24,363 nt of DNA from Hypsibius dujardini (taxonomy: Eukaryota; Tardigrada; Eutardigrada; Parachela; Hypsibiidae). Each line of letters opens with the position of its first letter. The first letter of the stretch is position 1. The notes under the pieces were generated by a model. The model did no database searches. It was given only the letters and a program-made list of their open reading frames with translations, and was not told the DNA's origin. The stretch spans positions 1 to 24,363 of the forward strand of contig LRSR01011346.1 in assembly GCA_001579985.1 (NCBI GenBank), written 5' to 3'. A program made the translations under genes and the position numbers. Of this stretch, positions 1-10,130 are shown in pieces.

Positions 1-120
1 TCGGATAGACCCGTACATATTGTACCGGTCCGGGCATCATCGACCCCGACGATGGGTTCCTTGTTACATCCGAGCGCCATAACGGCGAAGAAACAGGCTG
101 ATCCAAGGAGGGAACACGTT
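1..120 (-). pseudogene. Partial duplicate of transporter exon 11, frameshifted
   Basis: This stretch matches 2138-2258, the 3' part of exon 11 of the transporter gene plus a few bases past its splice donor. By eye there are about four substitutions and one missing base in 120 bp; the missing base is near position 31 (copy tccgggcatc, original tccaggacatc). Homology stops abruptly at 120/121, where the original continues with the rest of the exon and the copy does not. The match runs off the left edge, so more of the copy may lie outside. Orientation is the same as the parent. The lost base breaks the reading frame. It could be the remnant of a tandem transporter paralogue or a dispersed partial duplication. 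Confidence 0.85.
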
Positions 121-466
121 GAAGTTTAGACAGCTAACGAGCACTCTCACTCCCGAAGGTAAACGCTCAGTACGAAAGAGGGAGATTCAGGTCTGACCGT
201 TAACCGTCAAATCGGATTATGAACACGGAAAGCTCGGCCGGTGGCGAATCAATTCAGGGGGAAAACGATTAGTGTAAAGGGTGGATGCCCTAAATCTATC
301 TAAAATGTAAGGCAGCTTTTATTTAAGCAATAAAATATTCTCTTCATAAAAATCAGTTTCGTTTATTAATCTTCGCTGGAAGAGATGATGCTTAGAAAGA
401 AAAAAAGGTATCTATAACCAAAATGGGACAAAAATAAAGTCCACCCTAAACGTGTGACATGCTGTC
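121..466. other. 3' flank of the transporter gene
   Basis: I see no coding exon here. The part nearest the gene should be the transporter 3' UTR, with a minus-strand AATAAA at 362-367. The rest looks like unique intergenic sequence. Confidence 0.5.
362..367 (-). other. Candidate polyadenylation signal of the transporter gene
   Basis: The plus strand reads tttatt, which is AATAAA on the minus strand, about 100 nt past the stop codon at 467-469. A second AATAAA lies at about 318-323. Position fits a normal 3' UTR; there is no other support. Confidence 0.45.
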
Positions 467-1291
467 TCATGATATCACAGCATCGTGGATGAAAATACTC
501 CGTCTGCGAGCTTCCGCGAAAACTTCACCTCGCTGAATTTCGGCTGGGTACTCGTCATCCGTCGCCGGCTCCCCGTTCTCGTCCTTTATCAAGTCTACCT
601 GGGACGTCGAGGACTCGCGAAGGCTCTTGCGCCGGATCGAGCCCGCCGCAGACGGTTCCCCGCGATCAAACGACAAACTCCAGACTCTGTATGCAATCTG
701 AAAATAAAATTCGAGACGATGAAGTGCATCAAAGATCACTTTAAGGCCGCAATTAATACGAACAAAATTTGCGTGTAAATAATATCCAAAAAAAATACCT
801 AGAGCCCATATAAAAAATGAAAATGAAGTTGAGATTATCAGAAAAAAGGGCGTGAGTTGGTTAATATAATCATATATATAAATTCCAAGTGTAAGGGAGG
901 AATTTAGTTTCATACGTACTGAAAATATATATTAAACTTTCATTAACTAAATATCTAGACGGGATATCTATGTCTTACCGTTAGGTCAACCAGGCAGTTG
1001 ATCAAACGTGAAGCTCCGACAATGGCGTGCAATTTCCACCGAAACTCATCCGCATTGTAGATCCAGCATGCACCCCGCGTCCCGCACGAGTCAATCTGCC
1101 AGAGCCGACATGAGGAGTCAATTAACTTCCCCAGGACGATCGGTGCAGGAAGCATACCAAAGGCGGACATCACCACCGTTGTCACTCCGCTCGCCAAACT
1201 CTTTAGGTCCACGTCTACAATCCTACGTAACCACGCAAACAGAATGTTGCTGCTGTTTATGTGACTGTCTGTCTGTCTCTCTCTCTCTCTA

Positions 1292-1322
<31 letters not shown>

Positions 1323-4300
1323 ATCTGTCTGTCTGTTTGTCTGTCTGTTTGTCTGTCTGTTTGTCTGTCTGTCTATCTGTCTGTCTGTTTGTCTGTTTGT
1401 CTGTCTGTCGGTCGGTCTGTTGTTTTGTTTTAATAGCCCTCAGACGTTTTGGCCTGTTATTTAAATAGTGTGAGACTGACCTGAATTGAAGCATCAAAAC
1501 ACCAGAAACAGGAAAAGCGAAGCAAAGGGTAGAAATTGTCATCACCACCACATAAATCACAAAGTTGCTGCAGTGCTTCGGGCAAACGCCGGAGATGATT
1601 TCCGATTTACCACCGTTGCTAATGGTCGTGGACGCATTCCAAAATTTTAGTTCGAAACTCGGTGGAGCGCTCGTTTCATTCTGTTGCGTTACACAGATGC
1701 AGTCGTAGTAATATTTCGTCTGAAAGGTCACCGCAAACAGTAGAGATTAGACACCGTAAAAACACGAGATGTATTATCCCGAATAATTAATTAAACTCAG
1801 AATACATGCACCAGTAAGAGAAGTCTAAACATACGCTGTTAATCCTGCTGGCGGTGCGGCAACCAGCAGTGCACGCAGAAACGTACGTTTTCCCCGTTGC
1901 TTTGTCACAGATCGGACTGAACTGAAAATCCAGGCAATTGCAGTTCCGGTCATTCATGCAAACGTCAGCAGAAGTCCTGATGCACCGGCGGAAAAGACCG
2001 ATTATGTATGTGATTAAAGGAAGAAGAGTGTGATGACTTTAGAGACAGCTCGACAGACCGACAGGCCGACAGACCGGCAGACAGAGATACAAACAGAGAG
2101 ACAGGCAGACAGGCAGACAGACAGACAGACAAACATGTCAGATAGACCCGTACATATTGTACGGGTCCAGGACATCATCGACCCCGACGATGGGTTCCTT
2201 GTCACATCCGAGCGCCATAACGGCGAAGAAACAGGCTGATCCAAGGAGGGAACACGTTGCCATGACGTAACAGATTTGGCGTGGGCATAGCTTAAAATAT
2301 CGGATGAAGATGCTTCCGAGAGACACACCGACTAGCCAGCCGCATATAGGGGGAAGACCTGTAAATTGCTTCAAGTTGTGAAAACGAGAATCTTTACCGG
2401 AGCTCGTATTGAGCTCTACAACATATTCGGGTACGAATACGTTTTTCAGAGAATCTTACTTCCAGCCAAGTTGATGATAGATTGTGGCAGCTGGTACTGT
2501 TCTTTCATGAATTTTGTCATGAATGACATGTAACCTGAAAATAGACTCTTATAAATCGTACAGCACAAGCCTCTTCGGATGGCCATCACAGCATTTGTGG
2601 TTTGTTCCTTACCAGACATCGCGAAGGCGCTTATCAGCTGGCCGAAAAGCTTGATTACGTAAGTGTAATTTTTCAAGAGCCGTAAGAGATTGACAGGTAG
2701 ATCTAAAGAGAAAACCCAAAAACAATCCTTCGTTTATACGAGTTTCTGTAAGGTTCTGTAAGGTTTCTGTAAGGTTGCATGGGATATTTATTGGGGTTTT
2801 TTTCTCCTTGCGACGAAAGGAGATGAAATTTGGCTTTCATTTTTCTAGGCTGTGTGTTAATTATTGATTTCAAAAATTGACGGGAATTCATTGGAATTTT
2901 GAATGCGGAATCCGATTCCCCGATCACATTCCTTAACTCGTGCAAAAATCTGAGAAAAAGTCCATCCCATTAGCTTGTGTTTCAACATTTATGTTTTATG
3001 TTCAGTGGAACCAATATCCTTCATAAGGAAATATGTTTTATAATTATGTTGAATTTTATTTGATTAATTAAAATAGCAGCTAAAACTATATCGTCTGACC
3101 AAAAGAGCGCCATATTTCTAGCGGATTCATTTCTGTCGTTTTCCCTTTACCGAAAGGTGATTTTTGGAGACTTAAAAAATATGGCTTCCCGGAAGAGGAA
3201 CTTTGTTTTTTGGATGTCCAAAAATCCCCGCAAGCCAGTGTTTTCAGTTTCGTTTTTTTTTAAATTTTTTTATTGGTTCGGTGGAATTCGGTGGAATTCG
3301 CCGATCTACAGCAGTTGTTGGGAAATGAATGGATTAAAACCTGCCTAACCTTTCAAAGTGACCGGTGGCGATTTATAGGGTGCTTTGGGTTCGGGAACAT
3401 TGAGTGTAATCTCCGATGGCTGCTGCTGCAGTTCGTGCTCCATTTTAATGGCTGGTAATTTCTTGGAGGTCTTTGCTAACACCGATGGGAAGCACTAGAA
3501 TCACACGCATCGATGGAAAATCTCTTGTGAAAGTGTTCGGGAGTCCCTTACGGATATCAGGAGGGCCATCACCATGACCCCCAGGCCGGCGATAATGAAA
3601 CCCAAATACCACGCCGAGATCCTACATGGACCGAAAATGCTGTTGGCCACATTTTTAATTAGGGATGGCAACATTAAACTAAAAACTTAATCTTAAAACC
3701 TAACTTATACCACATTTATATAAACTAATCTTTTTAATGACTTAAGTTTTAGTTTTAATTTCAGTTTCTAGAAAAATTAAACTAAACTGAAATACGAAGC
3801 AAAACTAAACTAAAAATCTAAACTTAAAGTAACTAATATTTTTTATGACTAAGGTTTTAGTTTAATTTTAAGGTTTTTTAAAAACTAAAATAAAATATGA
3901 AACAAAATTTAACTAAAGACCTAAACTTCAAAAGAACTGATCATTTTCGTGGCAAAGTTTTAGTTTTAATTAAATTTCTAGGAAAATTAAACTAAACTAA
4001 ACAAAAATATAAAAAAATTAAACTAAAAACTTAAAATTAAACTAAACTAATTATTTTGGTGACTACGTTTTAATTTTTAATATAAGTTTCCAAAAACATC
4101 TAAACTAACTTGACAGATGAAACTAAACTGGATTAATACTTTTGAGGAGTAATATTTTAGTTTAGTTTTTCAGTTTATGGAAGAATCTACAACTAACAGT
4201 TTTAATCACTAAAAGTTTAGATTAGTCTATAATGAGAAAACTAAGATATTCAATTCATTTGAACTAAAATGAAACTAAAGTTTCAGGCCCTCTAAAACTA

Positions 4301-7300
4301 TCTGTAATTGACTTATAATTTGTAATTTTAACATCTGACATCTTTAATTCCATTTTGTCAGCACTAATGCGTGCATGCTGAATGACAACAGCCGTGACGT
4401 AGTTGGACCAATAACTGTAACTAGAATCTGTCCTGTTACCATCGAGGATCGGATGGCTTGAAATCCGGATCTGCAATAACGACGACCTTCAGGGCGAATT
4501 GAGTTTAAGTAAAAAATGTCCCACCAACGGAGATTTCTTTATTATTTCGCATCTTACGGGAAAAGTCGAAGTAGATGGTGTTGAAGACAGCGCTCAGGGC
4601 AGTTCCGATGAGCGGTCCAAAAATGAATCCAGCAAACGATAAAGCTGCAAGCATCAAGCAGTTTGGACTAAATTCTTCACCTGCTCTGCCTCTTATTAAT
4701 TAGTGTGTTAGATTATTCCCCGTTCGTCCACGCAAAGCTAAAGAACCGCTTTCAATTAATTGCACATGTGTTCGAGTATATTCAGTGCCAATCACTTCTA
4801 AATGCAAAAATGCCTCAATGCAAAACATTATCTAAAATTTCGTTTTTTTGAGGCAAAATTTAAGTTTCAATCGACTGGCGTGAGTAAAAAGCTGTTTTGC
4901 AATTGGGGGCAATCCCACTTAAATGTTTTAGCAACTAAAATTATTATTTTAGCTTTTTAGTCTATTAAAAAAATTAAAGCAGGGAAATTAGTTCTAGTTT
5001 AGTTTTTTTAGTTTAGTTTTTTTAGTTTTGCCATCCCTTTGAATGATTAAGGTTGGAAACTACAAATACTCGCGGCGCGTCTTACCAAAATACAGCGGTG
5101 TGTTCTTATTCTTCACGTTGTCGTCGACGAACGGCATTCCGAGGATGGAGGCCGTCGTCGCGCCCAGCCCCATGATGAATTCCGCGAAGCCGAGAACAAT
5201 CAACGGACCGATACGGTCGTTGTCGGATTTACTGCAGTCAAGCGAGGCAGCTCGACTGCTGCCGTTCCTGCCGGCGTCGCAGAACGGTTCCTTCTTATCA
5301 GAACTGGTCGCCAGCACCGTCGCGAGCGACGACGTGAGGGAGGGCGGGAAAAATATTTCCGGTGATGCCATGAGGAGGAAGCCCAGTCCGACGAGGAGGG
5401 AGCCGCCGGCGATCCAGCGAGGACGATGACCGGCTCCCCCGAAATGAGCAACCACCAGGGCGCTGAGAAGTTGACTGATCGGCGCAGATGTCAAATTGAG
5501 AATTAATTAAAGCAACTGTTCCGAAACAGAATTTCGACTGGTTAATTAATATTATTCAAAGTATTTAAAAATTGACTGTTCAGATAAAAGAGCAACCCGG
5601 CTTTTTTTGTGTTGAAAATTCAAGCCGGGTCGCCGAACGTGTTAGTAAAGAACAATTCTTTTCAGTTTTCAATATGCTTTTCTACAGAATAAGTTTGGGT
5701 TTACAATTTTATTTATGTTTTTTTTTTAAATACTTCACGTGACGTCATCAGGTCTCCTTATCCCATTTGGGCATATTTTTGACAACTTTATTAGACGAAT
5801 TTCGTCTGATTTACTAAATTCTGGGCCTTTTATATAGATGCTCAAATTTATTGGACCCAAAATTCAGCGTTATAGTTGATCTTGTGTAGCGAGATGGAAA
5901 TTACCAAGAACCTTTGCAAATTTTTAATTTTGAGATGGGATTAACTTGGGTCGCCCTGTGTCTTCCACTTTTGGTTTCTGACTAGACACGGCAAACAGAA
6001 ACGCTCCTTTTTGAGTGTAACGAATGTGCATACCTATCGAAACTGTTCAAAACGCAGTAAATCTGACGGAATTCGTCCAGTGAAATTGCCAAAAAAAATG
6101 TCCAAATTGGAGAAGAGGACCTGGTGACGTCATAAAATGTTTTTTAAAAAAAATGAAAAAAAGGCAAAATTTTGCAAATTGACAGATAATCGATAGGAAA
6201 TAATGAGTGAAATTGCAAATATCTGTATTTTCCTTGCTAACATCTTCAGCGACATGTTCGGCGACCTGTCATGCATTTCAGAGTAAAAGAAAGCGCCGGG
6301 TACCACTTAATTGGTCATCGGAGAAGGTGAACTTTTCTCTAAATATTTCTTTTCGGTAGTATATCATGATTTTAAAGGAATTACTATTAAAAATAACTTG
6401 AAACAATTTTTACGTAACGATCTCGTTTTAACGTACCTACTTAATATCTTATCTAATATCTAATATCTTATCTAATATGTTATATCTCATTTAAATTTGC
6501 TGTTGATATTAACTTGCCATAAAAAAGGTAAGCTGGTTTCTCTTTTTCTCTTTCTTTCTCTTTTCTCGAATAATCTCTTTTCGATGGTATATCTTGATTT
6601 CCGAAGAATTACTATTATAAATAACAAAACAATTTTCACGTAACGGTCTCGCCTCTACGCACCTCCTTAATCTCTAATCTAATATCTGATCCAATATTTA
6701 TGCACTCATTGTTGCCCTCCCGCCTGCTTTCAGCGGCCGACAATTCCAATCATCATTTTTCAACACATTACTATTAAGTATGCATGAGGGAAATGGCCCT
6801 CAGAAAAGTTGGAAACCCAAAAATAGGTTTTTGATGAGACGTTTAATCGAAATGACTTGTTAGGAGGCGGAGCGGGGTGAGATAAAAAAACAGGGAGGTT
6901 TTTCAATAATCTTGGTAATATATTACATTAATTAATTCACTGGAATATATTACATTAATTAATTCAAGGCGCACCTGACATCACTCATTGCTCTGACGGT
7001 GCCGATAGACTGCGAGGATAAGCCAAAGCGTTTCTCAATGGACGGTACCATGGATGCAAAGTATGAAAATGACATGCCTAAATGACAATAGAAATACTTT
7101 TATCATAAAGCATCGGGATTCTCGCGTAGGGATGGCAAGAAAAAACCAAACTAAACAACCGTACTAAAACTCTTAGTAACTAAGGCTGTAATTTTTGATT
7201 TCAATAATACAAGCACTACCAAAAGTTTTAGTCGCTGAGTTTTTAAGTATGCAGAAATGAAATAGCAAGTTACTGAATTTGTTTGACTAAAACCACACCA

Positions 7301-7971
7301 AATGCACTTCGTACTAAACTAAAAGTGCATAATAAATTTAATTAATTAATAAAGGTACTAAATATATTAGTACTTAATAAATAATAGTACTAAAATAATA
7401 CTAATAAAATAAAAATACTAAATAAAAATGTTAGATATAAATGTTAAATAAAAGTACTAATAATAATAATAATAATAATAATACTAAAGCACTATGCGAT
7501 ACTAAACGTACTAATGGTTTTGTTACTAAAAAACCTAATTAAAATCATCAGTTGTTTTGGTCAACTAAATGTTATTAAACCAAAAAAATTAGATAATTAA
7601 CTAATTTCAGTTTTTGCCATCCCTATTCCCGCAGCATCATTCCCCGTTCTGTGTTCCATACCGCGAAAGATGCTCAGCAGTACGAAACACAACATAAACG
7701 CCTGAAATAGAGGATATAACGTATTCCGTAGCAAAGCAGAACCAAATAACGGAGGATATTGAGCACAGACCTTCATGTTGTTGAACACCTGCAGCCATCC
7801 CGGTGACCACCCAAAAAAGCCGCATAGTAAGGAGGATTCTTCCGGCTGCGGCGTTGCCGAAGCTTTTCCCGACGAAACAGGCACCGTTTTAATCTGCTCA
7901 GACAGGCCCTTCTCATCTTCCCTCAAGATGATGGACCTTCGTTTCAGGGACATTTTTGCGCTCGCAAGCAT
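467..7971 (-). CDS. SLCO: Solute carrier organic anion transporter (OATP/SLCO family), 15 exons, complete
   Basis: A multi-pass plasma-membrane carrier; the family takes up bulky organic anions, steroid conjugates and hormones independently of sodium. Exons, in transcript order: 7771-7971, 7662-7701, 6975-7077, 5086-5474, 4558-4644, 4440-4470, 3552-3621, 3350-3494, 2613-2702, 2460-2534, 2148-2358, 1835-1976, 1481-1719, 979-1222, 467-697. All junction phases agree and sum to 2298 nt, about 765 aa (family usually 640-720). Family marks: W-L-Q-x-F-N-N near residue 60; EKRFGLSS near 100; FGGAGHRPRW in exon 4; the OATP signature as DPRWISAWYLGF (residues about 280-292, usual form RW(I/V)GAWWxG); a Kazal-like loop in exon 12 with spaced cysteines C-x5-C-x-C-x8-C; PAPIVLGKLID and GACWIY in exon 14. 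The tail is charged and cytosolic. Two in-frame ATGs compete: 7971 and 7953; the second has the better context (AAAAATGT). Substrate cannot be told. Confidence 0.94.
1262..1428. repeat. (CTGT)n array, intron 13 of the transporter
   Basis: Imperfect CTGT tetranucleotide run with CTCT, TTGT and TATC variants. It fills most of the 258-nt intron between exons 13 and 14, starting about 50 nt after the exon 13 donor and ending about 40 nt before the exon 14 acceptor. On the sense strand it reads ACAG. Confidence 0.97.
2042..2135. repeat. (ACAG)n array, intron 11 of the transporter
   Basis: Imperfect CAGA/GACA run. It starts about 12 nt after the exon 11 splice donor (2147-2146 on the minus strand). 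The sense strand reads CTGT, opposite to the array in intron 13. Confidence 0.96.
2743..2776. repeat. Three tandem copies of a ~11-bp unit
   Basis: The unit ttctgtaaggt occurs three times with one-base length differences. It lies in transporter intron 8, 40 nt upstream of the exon 9 acceptor. Confidence 0.85.
3277..3300. repeat. Two tandem copies of ttcggtggaa
   Basis: A short duplication in transporter intron 8. The rest of that 647-nt intron (2703-3349) shows nothing else I can name. Confidence 0.7.
3660..4294. mobile_element. AACTAAA-rich element with a hAT-like left end
   Basis: Starts with TAGGGATGGCAAC and continues as a degenerate field of aactaaa/tttagttt motifs on both strands, ending near 4290 (ggccctcta, a possible decayed right end). 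It begins 38 nt upstream of the exon 7 acceptor, in transporter intron 6. The terminus resembles Ac/hAT-type ends (YAGGGATG). No open transposase frame is seen, so it would be non-autonomous. The right border and target duplication are not resolved. Confidence 0.6.
4900..5039. mobile_element. AACTAAA-rich element fragment with a hAT-like right end
   Basis: Contains the same tttagtttag motifs and ends TTTTGCCATCCCTT, the reverse complement of the 3660 and 7127 termini. It ends 46 nt from the exon 4 donor in transporter intron 4. The left border is vague; a degraded ggcaatccca at about 4909 could be part of it. Confidence 0.55.
5595..5630. repeat. Short hairpin, 9-bp perfect stem
   Basis: ACCCGGCTT at 5595-5603 pairs with AAGCCGGGT at 5622-5630 over an 18-nt loop, in transporter intron 3. 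Function unknown. Confidence 0.6.
5716..6155. mobile_element. Foldback element with ~100-bp inverted arms
   Basis: Left arm 5716-5815 is the imperfect reverse complement of right arm 6057-6155. Shared blocks include TGACGTCAYCAGGTC, CCMATTTGGRCAT and ACGAATTYCGTC followed by GATTTACT. The arms enclose about 240 bp of unrelated sequence. Both arms carry the palindrome TGACGTCA (5740-5747 and 6125-6132). It sits in the 1500-nt third intron of the transporter. No coding capacity. Confidence 0.75.
6341..6705. repeat. Pair of ~130-bp diverged direct repeats
   Basis: 6341-6476 and 6574-6705 align: both run TCTTTTCGRTRGTATATC, then GAATTACTATTA, then TTWCACGTAACG, then a short-phased atctaata tract. 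Identity is roughly three quarters by eye. In transporter intron 3. Confidence 0.75.
6917..6966. repeat. Two tandem 27-bp units
   Basis: aatatattacattaattaat occurs at 6917 and again at 6944. The second copy ends 8 nt from the exon 3 donor of the transporter. Confidence 0.85.
7127..7625. mobile_element. hAT-like MITE with TIR TAGGGATGGCAA and near-8-bp target duplication
   Basis: Left end TAGGGATGGCAA at 7127-7138 and right end TTGCCATCCCTA at 7614-7625 are perfect 12-bp inverted repeats. Flanks are TTCTCGCG (7119-7126) and TTCCCGCA (7626-7633), matching at six of eight positions, as expected for an aged 8-bp hAT duplication. The interior is AT-rich and built from short actaaa/tttagt and taataataat motifs; no transposase is coded. 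It makes up most of transporter intron 2, stopping 36 nt from the exon 2 donor. Confidence 0.8.
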
Positions 7972-8130
7972 CAAATGGAATCACACTCACCACTCGATCG
8001 TGTACCGCATCGGAAAGCTGTCTGAGCGCCAATAAACTTTGACACAACCGGACATGTGACAGGTTAATTAATGTGCAGACTTAATTTAATAATACCAGTA
8101 TCAGTATCTGTGCGAAAAAGTGTCTGCCTC

Positions 8131-8184
8131 ACACGCACGCACAGACACAGACACAGACACAGACACAGACATACACGCACACAT
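8131..8184. repeat. (CACAGA)n microsatellite
   Basis: A short run of cacaga hexamers with cacgca and catac variants at both ends, about 160 nt upstream of the transporter start codon. Confidence 0.9.
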
Positions 8185-8639
8185 TTACGAGAAGTCGTAA
8201 TTTTTCCGCGTCTTTTTTATAGAGTCGTCATTTGACCAGTCTTCTTCTTCGCCTGCTGTTACAAACTCGAAATATTATAATGCCTCCCGCTGATGCTGCC
8301 CGGCCAGGGGGGGGGGAGGGGTTTGAACATATTATGCCACTGTTTCGCGAAGCTCCATGAGTAGGATAATATACGAGGCCTTTGTCGAAACGATCGATCA
8401 TGCCGAAATATATCAGCCGGTGTTAATAATTTCTAAGATACATTATTATTATTAGGTGTGTACAGAGGTGTGTCTGTAGTGCTGACGCAACTGTTTTGTG
8501 AGGACGTCCTCCAAAAAAGCCCTGTTTTGAGGTACGCCTAAAAATATGAAAAATGTCGAACCGCATGACGCAGGCAGCTGGAGTGATCGACCGTGATGCT
8601 GTACGATCCATCGTGACGACCAGATCAGACAGAGAGCTT

Positions 8640-9165
8640 TAAGGTCGACCCAATTGGAAAATCATTTGCCGGAAAGAATGAAATTTGGCGCGTCCGTAAG
8701 GTTGGCCGGGGAAGTTTAAAAGGTGAACGGTCGGCAGGAGAGTGGACGAACCGATCGAAAGATGGATCGTTTGTCTGAAAGGGTGGCGGTCTGTTCTATA
8801 GTGGACGGTCGGTCCAGGTAGTGGACGGTAAGTCGGCACGGTACTTGATTAGTCCGGATGATGGATCGCCAATTCGGAAGCTCGACGGCGAGACCGGACG
8901 GTCGACGGTCAGACCATGAGATGGGCAGTCTGCGTGGGACTGTGCATCGACCTTCTGGACTGACGCTCGACCTATCGGACTGCGTCTCAATCTTCCGGGT
9001 TCGCAATCGGTCTACAGTGCCGACTGTCAACCTTCCGGACTGACCGTCAACTCTCCGGACTGACCGCCAACCTTCCGGACTGACCGTCGACCTTTCTGCC
9101 TGGCAGCCAACTTTGCAGACTGATATCGACCTTTCGGATTGACCCTCGATCTTCTTTGGCTAAAC
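8640..9165. repeat. Degenerate 20-bp minisatellite with an orientation switch
   Basis: About 25 diverged units of 20 bp. Right half (about 8945-9165) has the consensus ACYGTCAACCTTCCGGACTG; the left half reads as its reverse complement, for example ATTCGGAAGCTCGACGGC at 8871. The switch falls near 8925-8945. The overlapping long reading frames on both strands are products of the periodic sequence, not genes. Confidence 0.82.
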
Positions 9166-9411
9166 AGACCACCATGGTTCTGACGGACTGACGGTTCACC
9201 GTTCCATCAGATCGTCATTCATTTGGACGAAATTTATCGGTATGAAGTTTGCCCGGTTCCCCGAATATACTATGCATTCGCACTTTTCGTTCACGGCTCG
9301 TCAAGAACTGACAACTGTAGGGAGCAGACCCATGAATCGTCAAATCGAGTTGCCACAATCACAAGTTCACACCATGTTATGCCCACTGAGTTGGTTATGT
9401 CCGGCATTCCC

Positions 9412-10094
9412 CTAGCAAACTTTGGGCAAAGAAATTTTGCTCATCGCCAAAATCGTATCCGCTAGCGACTTTTTTGCCCGAATTGTTCCGTCATCAAACA
9501 TCAGCCGATCGGCTCGTTCCTTCAGCTCCCGTTGTTCCCGCCGGGTTCTTGCTCTTCCGCGCTTCTCATGCACCAAGTAATCCCAGACGCTGCGAATGAT
9601 GGACTCCAGCTTCTCCGACTCGGACGCCACCACGGCCTGCCGACAGAACTGCAGCTCATTCCGCAGGATCGTTTCCGCGATTTTGAATCGCCGCTGTTGG
9701 ATGCGGCTGATGGCGAAGAAGATCCGCGACCGGCAGCCCAGAACGGGGTCGTTGAGGTACGTTGAGAGACGCCATTGTGAAACGGAGATTTTGCCCGCTT
9801 TCTCCGCGAAAGCACTGAAGCCAATTTTGCCAAGGGAGGAGAAGGCGCCACCTAGAGTGGAGAGCCAGGCAAGATGCTCACGAACCAGTTCGTTCCACAT
9901 ACATAATGTCCAGATCCGATGTTCCCTGCAATTAAACTCTGATGGTAAGAAGATAGTCAACCAATTATACAGACAGAAAGGCAGACAGGCAGGCAAGCAG
10001 ACGCAGGTAGACAGAAAGACAGACAAACAAAAGAACAGACAAGCAGGCAAAAAGGCAGACACAGACATACAGACAAACATACAGAAAGACAGAA

Positions 10095-10130
<36 letters not shown>

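Larger units (their letters stand above)
8036..9411. other. Intergenic region between two minus-strand genes
   Basis: Holds the 5' flank of the transporter (no clear TATA box seen), a CACAGA microsatellite, a run of nine G at about 8308, the 20-bp minisatellite, and the 3' flank of the gene at 9412-10910. No convincing exon. Confidence 0.6.

Noticed and set aside
485-778. Plus-strand frame of 97 codons
   Set aside because: Shadow of the last transporter exon on the opposite strand.
1008-1433. Long Cys-Leu-Ser-Val repeat reading frames here and at 9957-10322, 13038-13466, 14580-14646, 15165-15440, 16725-17096, 22042-22388 and 22899-23169
   Set aside because: They are translations of the CTGT/ACAG arrays, which are stop-free in several frames; the parts that extend into real exons are in other frames or belong to the exons already listed.
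5043-5429. Plus-strand frame of 128 codons
   Set aside because: Antisense of transporter exon 4, which has clear family motifs on the minus strand.
8716-9030. Several overlapping frames on both strands with Asp/Arg/Thr-rich repeats
   Set aside because: Products of the 20-bp minisatellite.
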